Source: Trileptium ribeirensis (taxonomy: Eukaryota > Nematoda > Enoplea > Enoplida > Thoracostomopsidae). From it: a DNA stretch of 64,000 bases. Position 1 is the first letter of the stretch; every line of letters begins with the position of its first letter. Of the stretch, positions 1-11,140 are shown piece by piece. Made by a program: the position numbers and the translations under genes. Under the pieces are notes generated by a model. That model was not told the origin of the DNA and searched no databases. It was given only the letters and a program-made list of their open reading frames with translations. Location of the stretch: contig JASANE010016352.1 in NCBI GenBank assembly GCA_030248225.1, forward strand, positions 16,899 through 80,898, given 5' to 3'.

Positions 1-306
1 ACAAACGATCCATAGAAAACAAACCCAATGAGATCCATGGGGTAAAACAAGGAATAATGTTGAAAGATACTTATATTATTAGGAACCGCAGACTCTTGTT
101 CTAGTAGTACCCCTGTTGATTCCAATAATACTTAGTACGCCAAGCTTAGTATTTAGTGATTCAGTATAAATATAAAACCCAAGAGACGTCACTACATGTA
201 CTATAATAAAATATACATAAAATCACAAGTATTACTACTAGCGCAACTAAAGCATAATCCTTCATCGAAGCATCACCAATGTAGATATTGTAACTATGTG
301 CATACT

Positions 307-1558
307 GGGTCATTTCACGAAACTATGTACTTTTGAAACAGCCCTTTTTGAAGCCAAAATGAAACGTTTTCGAATGTACAGTGCCTAGACTCCTTCCTAC
401 TTAAAAAACCCTGAATTTTTCGAATATCGATGTCTCTATGCAAAAAGAGCTACCTGAAACCTGCTGCAGGGCTCGCAAAGGGTCCCCTAGGGGTCAAATA
501 TTAATCCGAAATAAACCATTATTCTGTAGGTTGACACAGTGGCACGTGAACATGCAACTAGGATCAAAACGGTCGCCATCAAGCCATTTGGAGAACTTTC
601 GACCTAAAATTGGTGCCGCTATGGCCTTTCTGGGGTTAAAACCGACTAATTTAGAACAAGCCTACGGCAGAAATTTTTCTAGCGCAACTGAGACAGCACT
701 TACAGATACCATTTTATGCACACAACGCAACCATGAGTGGGGGATGTCCGACAAAAAATTTCAGGTAGGTCCTTTATCTAGCTGCTCAGTTAACCGTACG
801 GCCACATATCATGGTGCAATGATGATAAACTTATATATTAATATTGATCTTGCGACCTTCGGTTTCGTTTACTATACATGCGGTCGGGGGCTATATTTTC
901 ATTAAAATTTTTAATACATGGTTCAATTCTAGTGGGGCATTACTATGTTTCGATTCGGCCTATGATAAGACTGTATGCTAGATTTGGATTTTTCAACCTT
1001 AATGTTCGTAAGGTCGGGGGGGGCTACATTTTGCATACCCCATTTTTGGCACATAATGACCTTCGACCACATAATCAAACAACGCATGGACAGACACTGA
1101 CATTATTTTTTCAATGAAACCTGTACTGATTACGATTATCGTTAAATAGCATTTATGGCGCTAGTGCACTTTGACATTATTTACCAGCGTATGCAATCTG
1201 CCAAATTTGACCTATGTCGGGGAAGGGGGCTACATGTCACGAAAAAAATTTTCGGAAGCTTGACGTCAGCTTCAGTGTCTTCCCAGTTTCGCGGCAAAGT
1301 TAGCAAATACCAATGGATCACAGGGAACTAAAATCACACATATGTATCACGTGCTACCAATACGGCGACGTGTTTTTGTCTTCATTTGGCCAATCCGGTT
1401 TGTGGGCCTCTGGCTCCTGCTATGTTAGGAACACATATGTCCACCATTCCTCATTATGACCGTCGGAACGCCTATTACTCTACCTCATAACGACATTCAA
1501 TTTCCTTCCAAAACACTGGTGGTACGGGCCAAAATGACATGGTTTCGTGAAATGACCC
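307..1558. mobile_element. Unclassified 1.25 kb element with terminal inverted repeats
   Basis: Positions 307-330 and 1535-1558 form an inverted pair, both reading inward from GGGTCATTTCACGAAAC with 21-22 of 24 bases shared. The interior repeats the motif GGTCGGGGGCTA three times (near 883, 1013 and 1210). A related piece, including one terminus, lies at 16227-16395, so this is a dispersed family. No clear target-site duplication is visible. A 155-codon open frame at 438-905 resembles no family I know and is probably fortuitous. No transposase is recognisable, so the copy looks non-autonomous. Confidence 0.55.
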
Positions 1559-3473
1559 CACTACAAAGTTCTGTGCATCGGCAGATGGAATTATCCACCA
1601 GTTTCCAACTCCAACTGAAGTTTAGTTAAATACTTTACCGGTTAAAACATTGCTTACTCTGAATATTACGTTACTTGTATAATAAAAATAATGGTGTCAG
1701 TCTTCAACTGCAAACAGCAATTTTCTATTAAAAATTAAAATAAGATAAAGAGTAAGGAGATTGCCAACACTGCAAGAATTAAACAATGAATCCGCAAAAC
1801 TCAATGTTACTGAAACCTGGTGATCATGTTAAAAAATATGTTACTACTACGACATTATTTAATCAAATCACGAGTATAACTAATTATTTTTGCTTGTTAC
1901 TGTCACCAAGTCTTCAACATGTTTACATTAATCGGCAACGCTGATCGTCCTTAAACATAACAACAATTTTATCATTAATAATTAGCACTATCGTCAAACA
2001 ATAATATATAAAACAAATACAATCTATTTTCGCAAAAATAAAAAGGTTTTGGTGATTCAGCTTTGAGACCCAAATTACGAAAAGATAACGATGGGCCTAC
2101 AAGCACTGTGGCAACTAATATGTGAATAAACTGGTTGTAAGTCAAGACCCATTATGACTTAAATTTAACTCAATACATTAAATTATGTAAAAGTATGGAA
2201 CTTAATCCTTAGTACGATTATGATTAACAATGTATTTCAGTAATTATGTTGGTAGTTGTTTAATAACGGTCACTTGGTGTATGTTATAAGGCTCACACAA
2301 AACTACTTCCACATCTATGGCATTCCGATAAGTAGGAATGTTACAATATTGCAAAATATGCAATTCTGCGTTAAGGTCGACAACCAGATCGCAGCCTTAA
2401 CTCCAGTCTAATCCCAAAACCGATAGGAGAAAACAGAAACGTAGAATCAATGTACTTTAAAGCGCGAAAGCAATGAATAACCGGAACTGGAACTTCAACT
2501 TTGTGTCAGAACCATAATCTGGTGTTATCAATAAGGTAAAATATAACAAATCATTAATGAGCCTTTTTTGTTAGTGGTTACTGATGGGCATGCAGGGTTA
2601 TGTATGTTACCGGTTATTCCCATTGGCTTCGCTGGTTTAACGGCACAATAAGTGTATCGTTGTCCCTGCGAGGTGCTCGACGGGTCTATAAATGCTAAAT
2701 TTTGGCAACAAAACTGCGAAATTTTGTTAATTTTTCAATTAGCTGCACGTTGCTGCGCAGATGGGACTAAATATTTTATCATATCTATTGGATAGCTGGA
2801 TATGATTAATGCAGTTTTGCTTACGTCAAAAGCAGTCAATTCGGAAATAGTGTTTCTGTTGTAGCGTTAGTATTTGATAGGAAATGAACAACTTTTATTG
2901 CAGAATACGCCATGCAGGTACAGCAATGAACTATCGAAGTAAAAACATGCGAGTCGTTATCTGGAAACGTGTTTTTGCTCAAGGAGGGTATGGTAGAATA
3001 TCTGCCCATTTTATGTGCTTCAAAGAAAATTTAATATTGCGCTTTACAGCAACACCGATTTGCTATTGGGCTATACAAAAAACTGTTGGTAGTCTAGCTG
3101 TCGTAGACAGCAATAACCAAAATAACATCGGGCAGAAAGTGGATAAAAACATAATAATGACAATTTGAGGTCACATCTTATGTTTGAACTACGATAAGAT
3201 GTGTACATACATAGATATGGTAAATCTGAAAATGGTTTCAATGCTTGTTCTCGATATAAACTGGCTTCGTTTTAGATTCAGTTCCTTAACGATCGGATGA
3301 AATCCACTCGTTTTGAATCGACTGCTATTAAATCGACCGTTATGAATTGACTTTTTGCGGAATCTTAAAACCTGTTCTATCTTAAATATATACACAAAAT
3401 CTTATTCTGGTTGATGTCAGCGGTTTGTTTTATCTTCACTTCGTTCAAAGTATGACAGCGGAAAATTCGGCTC
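1559..3473. other. AT-rich stretch without recognisable gene
   Basis: I see no conserved protein, RNA gene or clear repeat here. The longest open frame, 94 codons at 2884-3168 on the plus strand, has no familiar motif and no splice context, and I do not call it a gene. Confidence 0.5.
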
Positions 3474-4121
3474 TGGTTCGGTTAGGGGGGATAAAATCAG
3501 GGAAGGGGCCCACCATCTTTTCAGGTATAGCCCCCATAGTCTCTGGACCCCCAATCATCTCTCACCCCCAAAACCGATCTCTTCGAGATCAGGGTCGCCC
3601 CTTTTCAGGTATAACCTCCGATATGCTGATTCAACATTCTTTTATTTTCGGATTTTTGGGGGATATGGAGGCTTTTCTGGCAATTTTTTTCCTAAAGCTT
3701 CGCTTTAAGATTCTTCCCCCCCAACCCCCCGGGGGGTAATTTTTCCCGCTCTTTCCAATGGAGAAGGTTTTAGGGCTCTATCTCTTAAGGGGGCTTCAGC
3801 AAGGGGCCCTAATTTCAGGGGTCGGAATTTTTTTAAAAATGTGGTTTTTGGTTATTTTTACATTTTTGACCATAACTTTTTATTGGATGGACCGATTTGG
3901 CTCAAATTTGGACATGAAAAAGAAGGTCCCATGCGCTATCGAACGGTGTATGGTCAGGGTAACGACATATGGAGCCCGATACTGGCAATGCAGGCGAAAA
4001 CTGATATTTTTAAATGACATTCTTATGCGTTTAAATGGATGGATTTTTGGCATTGGTTATATCGTGATTAGGTCAGTGGGAGAACAGCTTAGTACGGGGG
4101 GTCCGGCGGGCGGAGCCCCCC

Positions 4122-4180
4122 GGCTTAGGCTTAGGCTTAGGTTTAGGCTTAGTCTAAGGCTCAGGCTTAGTCTAACATAG
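4122..4180 (+). repeat. Degenerate TTAGGC hexamer array
   Basis: About nine consecutive hexamers are variants of CTTAGG, TTAGGC, TTAGGT and TTAGTC. The array lies inside the left end of the Merlin element, so it travels with the element. TTAGGC is the telomere repeat of many nematodes, but an internal degenerate array like this is weak evidence of the host group. Confidence 0.7.
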
Positions 4181-4236
4181 TATAAGATAGTGTAAGTCTA
4201 GTTTATAATTTAAATAAATAAAGGTGTACGTACTTC

Positions 4237-4857
4237 TTAGACGTGGTACATGTCGCGGACTTGAGCGACGAATGCACCGAGAAGGTTGCGTTTGAATTGT
4301 CTGCGCCATTGAAACTCCATCAGAGTGCGATCGAAGAGATCGGCGGCAATACCTCGACGCTTGCGCAGGAAGTTTTTAAGGACGCCCCATAAACCATCTA
4401 TATTTTGAGTGCTAATGTCGCGACAATAGTTGTACCAATTAGTGCAGGCCTCTTTACCGACTTTAGCTTGTTTCCTTGCCCATTCTGAGGGAAGTTCGTC
4501 AATATAAGCGAAGATTAAAATTAGTACTTGGTTTAGTGATAGCTTATGGTGCGCGAAAAAAGAAGAGTGACGAATGAAATATTTTTGGCGGCAATTTTGG
4601 CATCTCCACTCGTAATTGTCAATTCTGGCGATATCATTACGAGCAGCTAAATACATATGATTGCCGCATGTGCAAGTTTTACTGTTGCTGATTAGGCCCC
4701 ATTCAGCTAATAGCTGAATTGTAGAGTCATAAGTGATGGTGCGTTGAATCATTTCAACGAAAGTGATGTTAATGTCATTTATATGTAAAGCATCTATTAC
4801 ATTATTATTGTGTATTATACTGTATCTAGCAGAGCGGGGTCTGCCACGTTGAGCCAT
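4237..4857 (-). pseudogene. Merlin transposase with catalytic core deleted
   Basis: This 206-codon frame resembles the ISXO2/IS1595-Merlin transposase family. Residues 62-89 hold a zinc-ribbon-like set of four cysteines (C62, C64, C86, C89), followed by a helix-turn-helix-like segment around residues 105-147. The frame then passes straight to the family's C-terminal block at about 150-190, recognisable by NIDGLWGVLKNFLRKRRG and the EFQWRRQF motif. An intact family member has roughly 100-130 more residues between these blocks, carrying the first two catalytic aspartates. In the third catalytic position the usual glutamate is aspartate (D154). The reading frame is open, so the deletion was in frame or the copy is young. 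It cannot be catalytically active alone but could still bind the element ends. The start at 4857 is the first ATG and is followed by a basic MAQRGRPRS stretch. Confidence 0.75.
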
Positions 4858-5142
4858 AATATATGCGGTATATATAATCTAAAATTCTGAAAAAATATCA
4901 CATATATATATCGTCTCGTCATTCTGCGTCTATCTATGCTACTTGTGTCTATTTTGCTCATAAAAATTTTTTATCGATTTTTCAACGTACCGGGTCCCCC
5001 TTAGTACTGAGGTCAAAATTTGAAAGTTGTTGGAATATGGTCAAATTTGGTACCGTTGAACTCGCCTCGTCGAGCTGAGTCGAATGGTACCAAAATCATC
5101 GCTGTACGACGATTCCCTGATTTTATCCCCCCAACCGAACCA

Positions 5143-6837
5143 GTGTCGAAAATTCATCATAATCAAGTGAAATCAAATCGAGCAAAACCACGCCCACAAA
5201 TATGAAATCAAATAAGTTTTTTTATGAAAATGAAATCAGACTCCATCAAAATCGAGTAGAAATAAACGTGATTTTAAAATAAGTGGAATTACTTAAAAAA
5301 ATTTTTTACCATATCGCTACACACAACGTAGTTAACGTATTATACTGTAGATTGTATAACACTATTTTGTCACTATAAATTGAAGAACACTATAGTTTCT
5401 AAGATTAAAATGAATGAAACATGTGTTAGCTGGAAGATAGACATTGAGTACCGCTAAGAATTTTTTAATGTCATGAAACTTATCTCTGAATGATAAGTTT
5501 GGACCACAAACCACTGCTCTGTACATTATATAACACGAGTCATAATATATAAAATAGACTGACAATGTTTGTTGCTGTCAATTGACAACAGCAAAACACA
5601 GTACCTGAAACTGGTAATATATTAAAAAACTGAATTTCAAAGGCATACAAAAGAGTTTGCAATTTGAAGATTATTTGGCCGATGCTCAATCCCTGTCTTT
5701 TGCACCTTAGCCATGTCTTGTTAAAAAGTCTATGTTCGGTGTTCCTGACAATATTATACGTGCGCGTTGCGAATACTCGATTTTGCTGCAATTCTAGCTT
5801 TTACAAAATAATATTTTAAGAAATTCTGTGAGGCGTGCGCTTAAACCTAAAGATATTAATGCCTATATTCTGAAATAATTACTGCATCCATAATAATATG
5901 ACATATAAATTGGTTTCACTCTATGAATTTGGGTTATATGGGATATTTAGATGCTACGTAGCAATATAGTAGGGCAGTTTTCTAAGCCACTAAGTTTTTA
6001 TGTAGTCGATATATATTATTATATCTGAAACTTACACCACCAGCGTTATTTGATTGCAAACCAAAATCCGGGACTCCCGACGTTCGATAAGTCGTATGTT
6101 GCATGTCGGAACTAAACTTTTGAGTAACATTGCGCTCACTTTCTCTCCATGCTATTTCCTGCAGAAGTAATACAAAACTTTACTTATAGTTAGTAATGAC
6201 ATACCGAGTCAGAAATACTAATCTGAAAGATAACAATGGGTATGTGGTAATCAACAAAGGTAAACTGCATTAAACCCCAACGTAAATGCTGAATAAATGA
6301 TTATTAATTCCAGTATATACGTCTTGAATAATCAAGCCTTTACAACAAATTTTCAAGACAACATAAAAAATACACGAATCAATCCTTTTTGAGAAACAAA
6401 TACCATCTGATTAAAGCATACCATATTAGATAAGACTGATATCTTGTTGTACACATGCTGGTCTCTGGTTACCAAAAATCTTTGATTGCAATAGTGCTAA
6501 ACAAATGAATATCTAGCAGGACACCTAACTTCGAGAGTGCTTAATCAAAATACCGCAAGTTCGGCGTCTGTTGCTACCCCGCAGAAGGAGAGAAGTGCGC
6601 AAGCAGAGGTTATAAGTCAACAAAATTTAATCCATTCAAAACTTGCTTCGAGATCGGAGAAAGCCGTTTGAAATTATATGCAGGCAGTTACTGGAGCAGT
6701 AGATGCGCATTTTAAGTGGAAATTGGTATATATTAGAAGTACATACTTAAGAAGCAACTTTCGAACGTGGAACAGGGCATCATAGTAAAAATACTCTAAG
6801 CATTCTACAATTCTGTAAACTTGTAAGACATATGTAA
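5143..6837. other. AT-rich stretch without recognisable gene
   Basis: Several 60-80 codon frames occur by chance. I see no conserved protein, RNA gene or structured repeat. Confidence 0.5.
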
Positions 6838-6840
6838 TAT

Positions 6841-7025
6841 CGACGTGACGCTGCTGCATCACGCACTTCCACAAACGTAATGCCCATACGACCCTGGCTA
6901 TTGTAACCTCAAGGGCGGACCTAATGGGTTCAAATTTCTATTTTTATTGATTCGGGTCAGACCCAAGAAATTACGCAGCTTAGCAAGCCGCAGGAGCGCT
7001 TCACAGGATGTGTTCTGATGGTTGC
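6841..7025 (+). repeat. Dispersed repeat R1, diverged copy
   Basis: This segment matches 47511-47672 (plus) and 44135-44301 (minus). Shared blocks include GACGTGACGCTGCTGCAT, CTCAAGGGCGGACCTA and GCTTCACAGGAT in the same order. The copy here has an insertion of about 45 bases after the GGACCTA block. I recognise no protein or tRNA promoter boxes in it. Confidence 0.6.
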
Positions 7026-10000
7026 GGGTTGCGCACGTAGCCTATGATGTACTACCTTTGAGGTCCCCAGGGAGGTTGGCTCCGTCACCTGGTCTCAGGC
7101 CAAAGAGACCATACCACTATGCCCTATCTTCGTTCAACCGGGAAGTGTATTCATAAGGTATTCGGATTTGTTTGATTTTCCTACTTTCTCGACCGGTTAA
7201 TATATTTAGCCAGTGGCCCCCACTAGGGTCCGACAAATCCCTAGACGTTTACCGTCGGATTAGCGTATAAATTCCTATTATGGGTGCTCAGCGAAGTTTT
7301 AATTTTGAGGTAAATTTTCCTTATTAGTGACACGAGTCGTACTAAGACAATAATACAATTGAATTGAAATCGCCGAGTCACGCTAAGGTTTTCTTCTTCA
7401 ACGCGCGTGTCGAACCTGAACGTGGGTCGTCGATTAGGGTTACGGATTTCAAACTACGTTTTAATATCTATCGCTACTAGGGTTAACAAAACACGTGGAC
7501 TACTTGGGTTTGACTTAGCGCGTTTATTGATGAGTCAAATTCGTATATGGACAAGAACATACTCTACGGGCGAATACAATAGGTACAATGTCACTAGTAT
7601 GGTACGCTATTAGGAGAATGAGCAGGGCAAAAACGGGGTAAGTTGCGGAGTCATTGCATTTTTCATTGAACTCTCACAGCTGATTCCAATTGCAGCGTAA
7701 ACTGCTAAGCCTTTTACAATGACAGCTGCGCTCACCTTACTATCTAAAGCAGGTGAGCGGCAGGAAGCGTAAAACTGTTCGTTATCTAGAGAGGCGCCAT
7801 ACAACTAACTACTCGCTCGGCACTACGACTGCTACTAGAGGGTACTCCGACAAAACAACAGGTTCAGGTAAGCGAAAGGCGGAAAATAAAGGATACGAAT
7901 GAGGCTAACGGGATGTAGCGTACAACATGGGATTGTAGGTCTCAATCTTGTTCATCCTAATCACGGCTATAGTACATGATAAGCGCATATTCGCAAATGC
8001 GGTAAAGTTTCGATTGGATTAACATAAGACAAAATATTATAACAAACGAGTGATGGTCCATATCGATATAACGGTCAGTTTGGGAGGTGATCATCGGTAC
8101 GACTTCTAATTTTCTCTGGTACGACAATGGTACGATATCATTTTTCCTACTCGCATACATACATACGTACGGTAACTACGGGTATGATACAATTTTCGGC
8201 TTTTACAAAAGCGCGCCTGGTGAATTCTGGTTCCAATTTCCTATAAAATTATCCCTCAAGCACGGTTACAAAACGGTAAAAATTTGGCCTCAAATCGAGG
8301 CTCATCGGTGACCTAAATAACTACGAAAACGGACTTTTTTGTGTCCATAAACAGTTGCTAAATTAGCGCTAAACTAGGCCGGGTAAAAATTATCCTACGA
8401 GCGGCTTTATGGGTCCCGGTAAATTGAGGTTGGGACCGAATTATCCAACTTTTCCTTAATCCAAAATTATGGCTAAAATACTATGTGTTGTGTACATTAA
8501 CTGTACTTTATGAACACTAGGAATTTTGATATTTTACTGTTTGCCAAATTTACACAATTTTAGAAGACGCTGGATAGAGCCAGATCCAGAGAAAAGTGAT
8601 AAATCATCGATCTATAAGTGTAGATAGGGGTTTACTTAGGACCTTCGTTCGCGCCTGGCTCGGCGGAACAATACTCTATATTCTTACCAAAAAGTGCCGC
8701 GATATTACGAGAGGTAAAGAAAAGAATCCCTAAAATTTAAACTCGGAAGTGCAAATTAGAGTATTTCGCGTCCTAATACGAGATGATTTGGGTAATGTTT
8801 GGTTAGAGGTAATTCGTAAACTTATTTAGCTTACTGCAGAGTTCCAAACGGACTCTTACTAACTTTACGAAAGTGTTGAGGGCGTTGCCTTGGCCTTCAA
8901 CTTTTACGACTACAATAAACGTATAAAGTAACTCGGTGTTCGGCGGTAATTCTATCAAAAGGTACTGTTCTAAGACTGGATGCATATGTAAGGGCTTACA
9001 AGCGCATTGTGCACTAATGTGGTTGTTCAATTTGGACCAAAAGGTCATACTAAGTTGACGGTTTGCTTATCCGGATCAACAAACGGTTAATAATTTTATT
9101 AATTCGTCCTACTACAGCTTTCCTAGTTAAGGATTAACTACTTGCTCAATCATTGATAAACGACAATAAACAATAAATGAAACGTATAAGCAGGCCACTA
9201 CCCAAGTAATGAGCTGTTTTGGGGCATTCCTAATTTCTACTGGTTCAAACGGTCTAACAAACTTGGCTTACTTAATTGGTTTTCTTAACTAATTGGATAT
9301 CTTAAGTCAATTCCGTAATGCGGAAATTGTTTTAAAAAGATAGGATCCTTCATTATTGCTAGTACGTAAAGGCACTAACGTGGGGTAAGGTACAAGCTTG
9401 GGCGAGTCCCTATATACGGTACAACCAATAAATCTTATGACTTCGGTTAACTGTTGCCTATTAGGTGGTTATACATTATCATTGTACAAATTGCATACCA
9501 ACTTCAGGCCATAGGGGCAGGGATTTATTCAGGTATCAACAAATTTGACTAAAACTAGAACTATGCCTGGCGATGCCTCCTAGGTCATCGGCACTATCAT
9601 AAAGTACTAAAGCTAACGCTATTTTGATTTGAAAACGGCTCTCGAAAAGAGTTCTGTTTGGTACTAACATTTAGGTTGTATTGCTAGCGGTTCCTACTCG
9701 ACGAAACGAGTCAGTAAGTGGCGGCACCGGTTGTCGGGACAACCGTAACAATTTTTATGAACTGAATTCCGCTCGGTTTGTTTCCCTAGGTTGCTCGGTT
9801 TCCTAGGTTTCAACCGAGATTTTATGTCTAACTCTATAGTGGCTGGGGAAAACCTACAACTTTGAATTTCTCACTAATCTGCCAGCCTTTCTATGTACAA
9901 TTTTAAACAGAGGCTTGGTTCAACCGTATTTAACGATTTGTTAGGACTGTTGACCAAGATCCGTCGGGCCAAGACCCGACAGACTCGATATCGCGTCTGG

Positions 10001-10194
10001 CGATATCGATAAATTTGAAATACAAAAAATATTGATACACGCAATGAGAAGTATCAATGCTAGGGAAATTTATATTTTCCCCTTTCTGACCAAAATATGT
10101 GTAAAAGCAAGACCGAAACCTATTTACGAAAGAAGTACAAATTATGAAATTTGGCCTAAATCCTGAGCGGTCGTTCCGCGGCTCGGGATTGGAT
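7026..10194. other. Gene-free stretch rich in short hairpins
   Basis: No protein or RNA gene is recognisable. Many short perfect inverted repeats occur, for example GGTCTC/GAGACC near 7097-7116, GCCTC/GAGGC near 8287, TTCCG/CGGAA near 9311 and GGTTGTC/GACAACC near 9729. A pseudoknot-like arrangement (CTAGGG, TCCGAC, CCCTAG, GTCGGA) lies near 7225-7262. These may be remnants of the hairpin-bearing repeats seen more clearly elsewhere in the window. Confidence 0.45.
9963..10009. other. Two adjacent hairpins
   Basis: GTCGGG (9963-9968) pairs with CCCGAC (9975-9980). Immediately after, TCGATATCGC (9985-9994) pairs perfectly with GCGATATCGA (10000-10009) across a five-base loop. No poly-T or gene follows, so I do not call a terminator. 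Confidence 0.6.
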
Positions 10195-11140
10195 TCCCTA
10201 TGACTTTTAAACGTGTCACGGCTTCGCCGGGCTTAATGGCTCAAATGGAAGGCCTAACGGGGCTCTATTTGTACAATAACAATCATCAAAATTCCTGCAG
10301 CAAATTTTGAGTTATTGACATTTGAAGTTTTGGGTAGGGGTGGACCCTTGTCGGGCCGTCGGGTTTAAGATTCCGACACGATATGTTGAGTTTTAAGATC
10401 ATATCCGTTGACGGACATCCCTACGAAGAAACAGCGAAGGTTTCGACAAAATTCCTGGAAGGAATCTCGAAATATTTCAATTCTCCTATTTTGCTGGGGA
10501 CAAGCCCCTTCAGGGTCGTCGGGTTTGGATTTCCGACGTGATATTTGAAAGTTTTATGCGCTACGTCGATAGCTTGAATCCCTGTCGAGTTCCGGGTAAA
10601 ATTTTAGGCAAATTCCTTGGGTAACTTTTGAGATATGTTAGAATTTCACTCAAAATGAGCAGAGTCGCTCATAGGGCGTTGAGTCGGTATATACCAACTG
10701 CGGGTTGATAAAATTAGAACAAGCTATCTAGAACCTTGTTGGTATTCTAATAAAATTTTAACAAAGTTCCGGGACAGCTTTATCCTACAATTGTCCTCCA
10801 ATGAGTAATTCGTCCTGAGGTTCCAACATCAAAGGACCAAAATACACAGGCGGATTCACGTTCAGATAAATCGCAACTTGGGCAAAATTGTGAGTAAACC
10901 ATTGATTAGTGCTTGGCGAGAATAACAGGACCAAGGATGCTTCGGAGTTCTATTGCTAACATTCAACCAAAAATTCATTTTGTTTAACCTCGGTCGGCTC
11001 AAAGATTACATTTTAAATCCTAGCTCGACTCATGCAATCATGTAAAAATAGATCTCTACGCGAGTGTCGCTCTTATTTGTACGTTAACTCATCGACCGAG
11101 GGAGCTTCAGCATGACTTCGGCCGTCTAACTAAGTTGTGT
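10195..11140 (+). repeat. Dispersed repeat R3, diverged copy
   Basis: Blocks here match 52735-53410 in the right arm, and the inverse in the left arm at about 38.4-39.1 kb, in the same order. They include a block around CACGGCTTCGCCGGG, a block around TTAACCTCGGTCGG, and CGCGAGTGTCGC followed by a block around TTAACTCATCGACCG. Divergence is high, with many substitutions and indels. Inside it, 10320-10440 and 10495-10600 are themselves diverged tandem copies sharing CGTCGGGTTT and TTCCGAC. There is no coding signal. Confidence 0.5.

Larger units (their letters stand above)
4088..5007. mobile_element. Merlin-family DNA transposon with 8-bp target duplication
   Basis: The 8-bp direct repeat CTTAGTAC at 4088-4095 and 5000-5007 brackets a 904-bp element. 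Its ends are short imperfect inverted repeats, GGGGGGTCCGG on the left and GGGGACCCGG read inward from the right. Merlin elements make 8-9 bp duplications, which fits the transposase remnant inside. The total length is well below an intact Merlin because part of the gene is missing. A TTAGGC-like array sits just inside the left end. Confidence 0.75.
3474..5142. mobile_element. Older element bounded by a 29-bp inverted pair and split by Merlin
   Basis: Positions 3474-3503 and 5114-5142 are near-perfect inverted copies of TGGTTCGGTTGGGGGGATAA plus nine more bases, differing by one base insertion. They lie on either side of the Merlin insertion at 4096-4999. This suggests an older inverted-repeat element into which Merlin jumped. 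The true outer ends and target duplication are not resolved, and the left interior (3500-3780) is rich in runs of G and C. Confidence 0.4.

Noticed and set aside
438..905. 155-codon open frame
   Set aside because: It has no recognisable motif and sits inside an inverted-repeat element with no coding-like conservation that I can see. Probably chance.
4122..4180. TTAGGC array as a telomere or fused chromosome end
   Set aside because: It is short, degenerate and lies within a transposon bounded by target duplications, so it is better explained as part of the element.
9985..10009. Rho-independent terminator
   Set aside because: The hairpin lacks a following T-run and an upstream gene, and the genome is eukaryotic.
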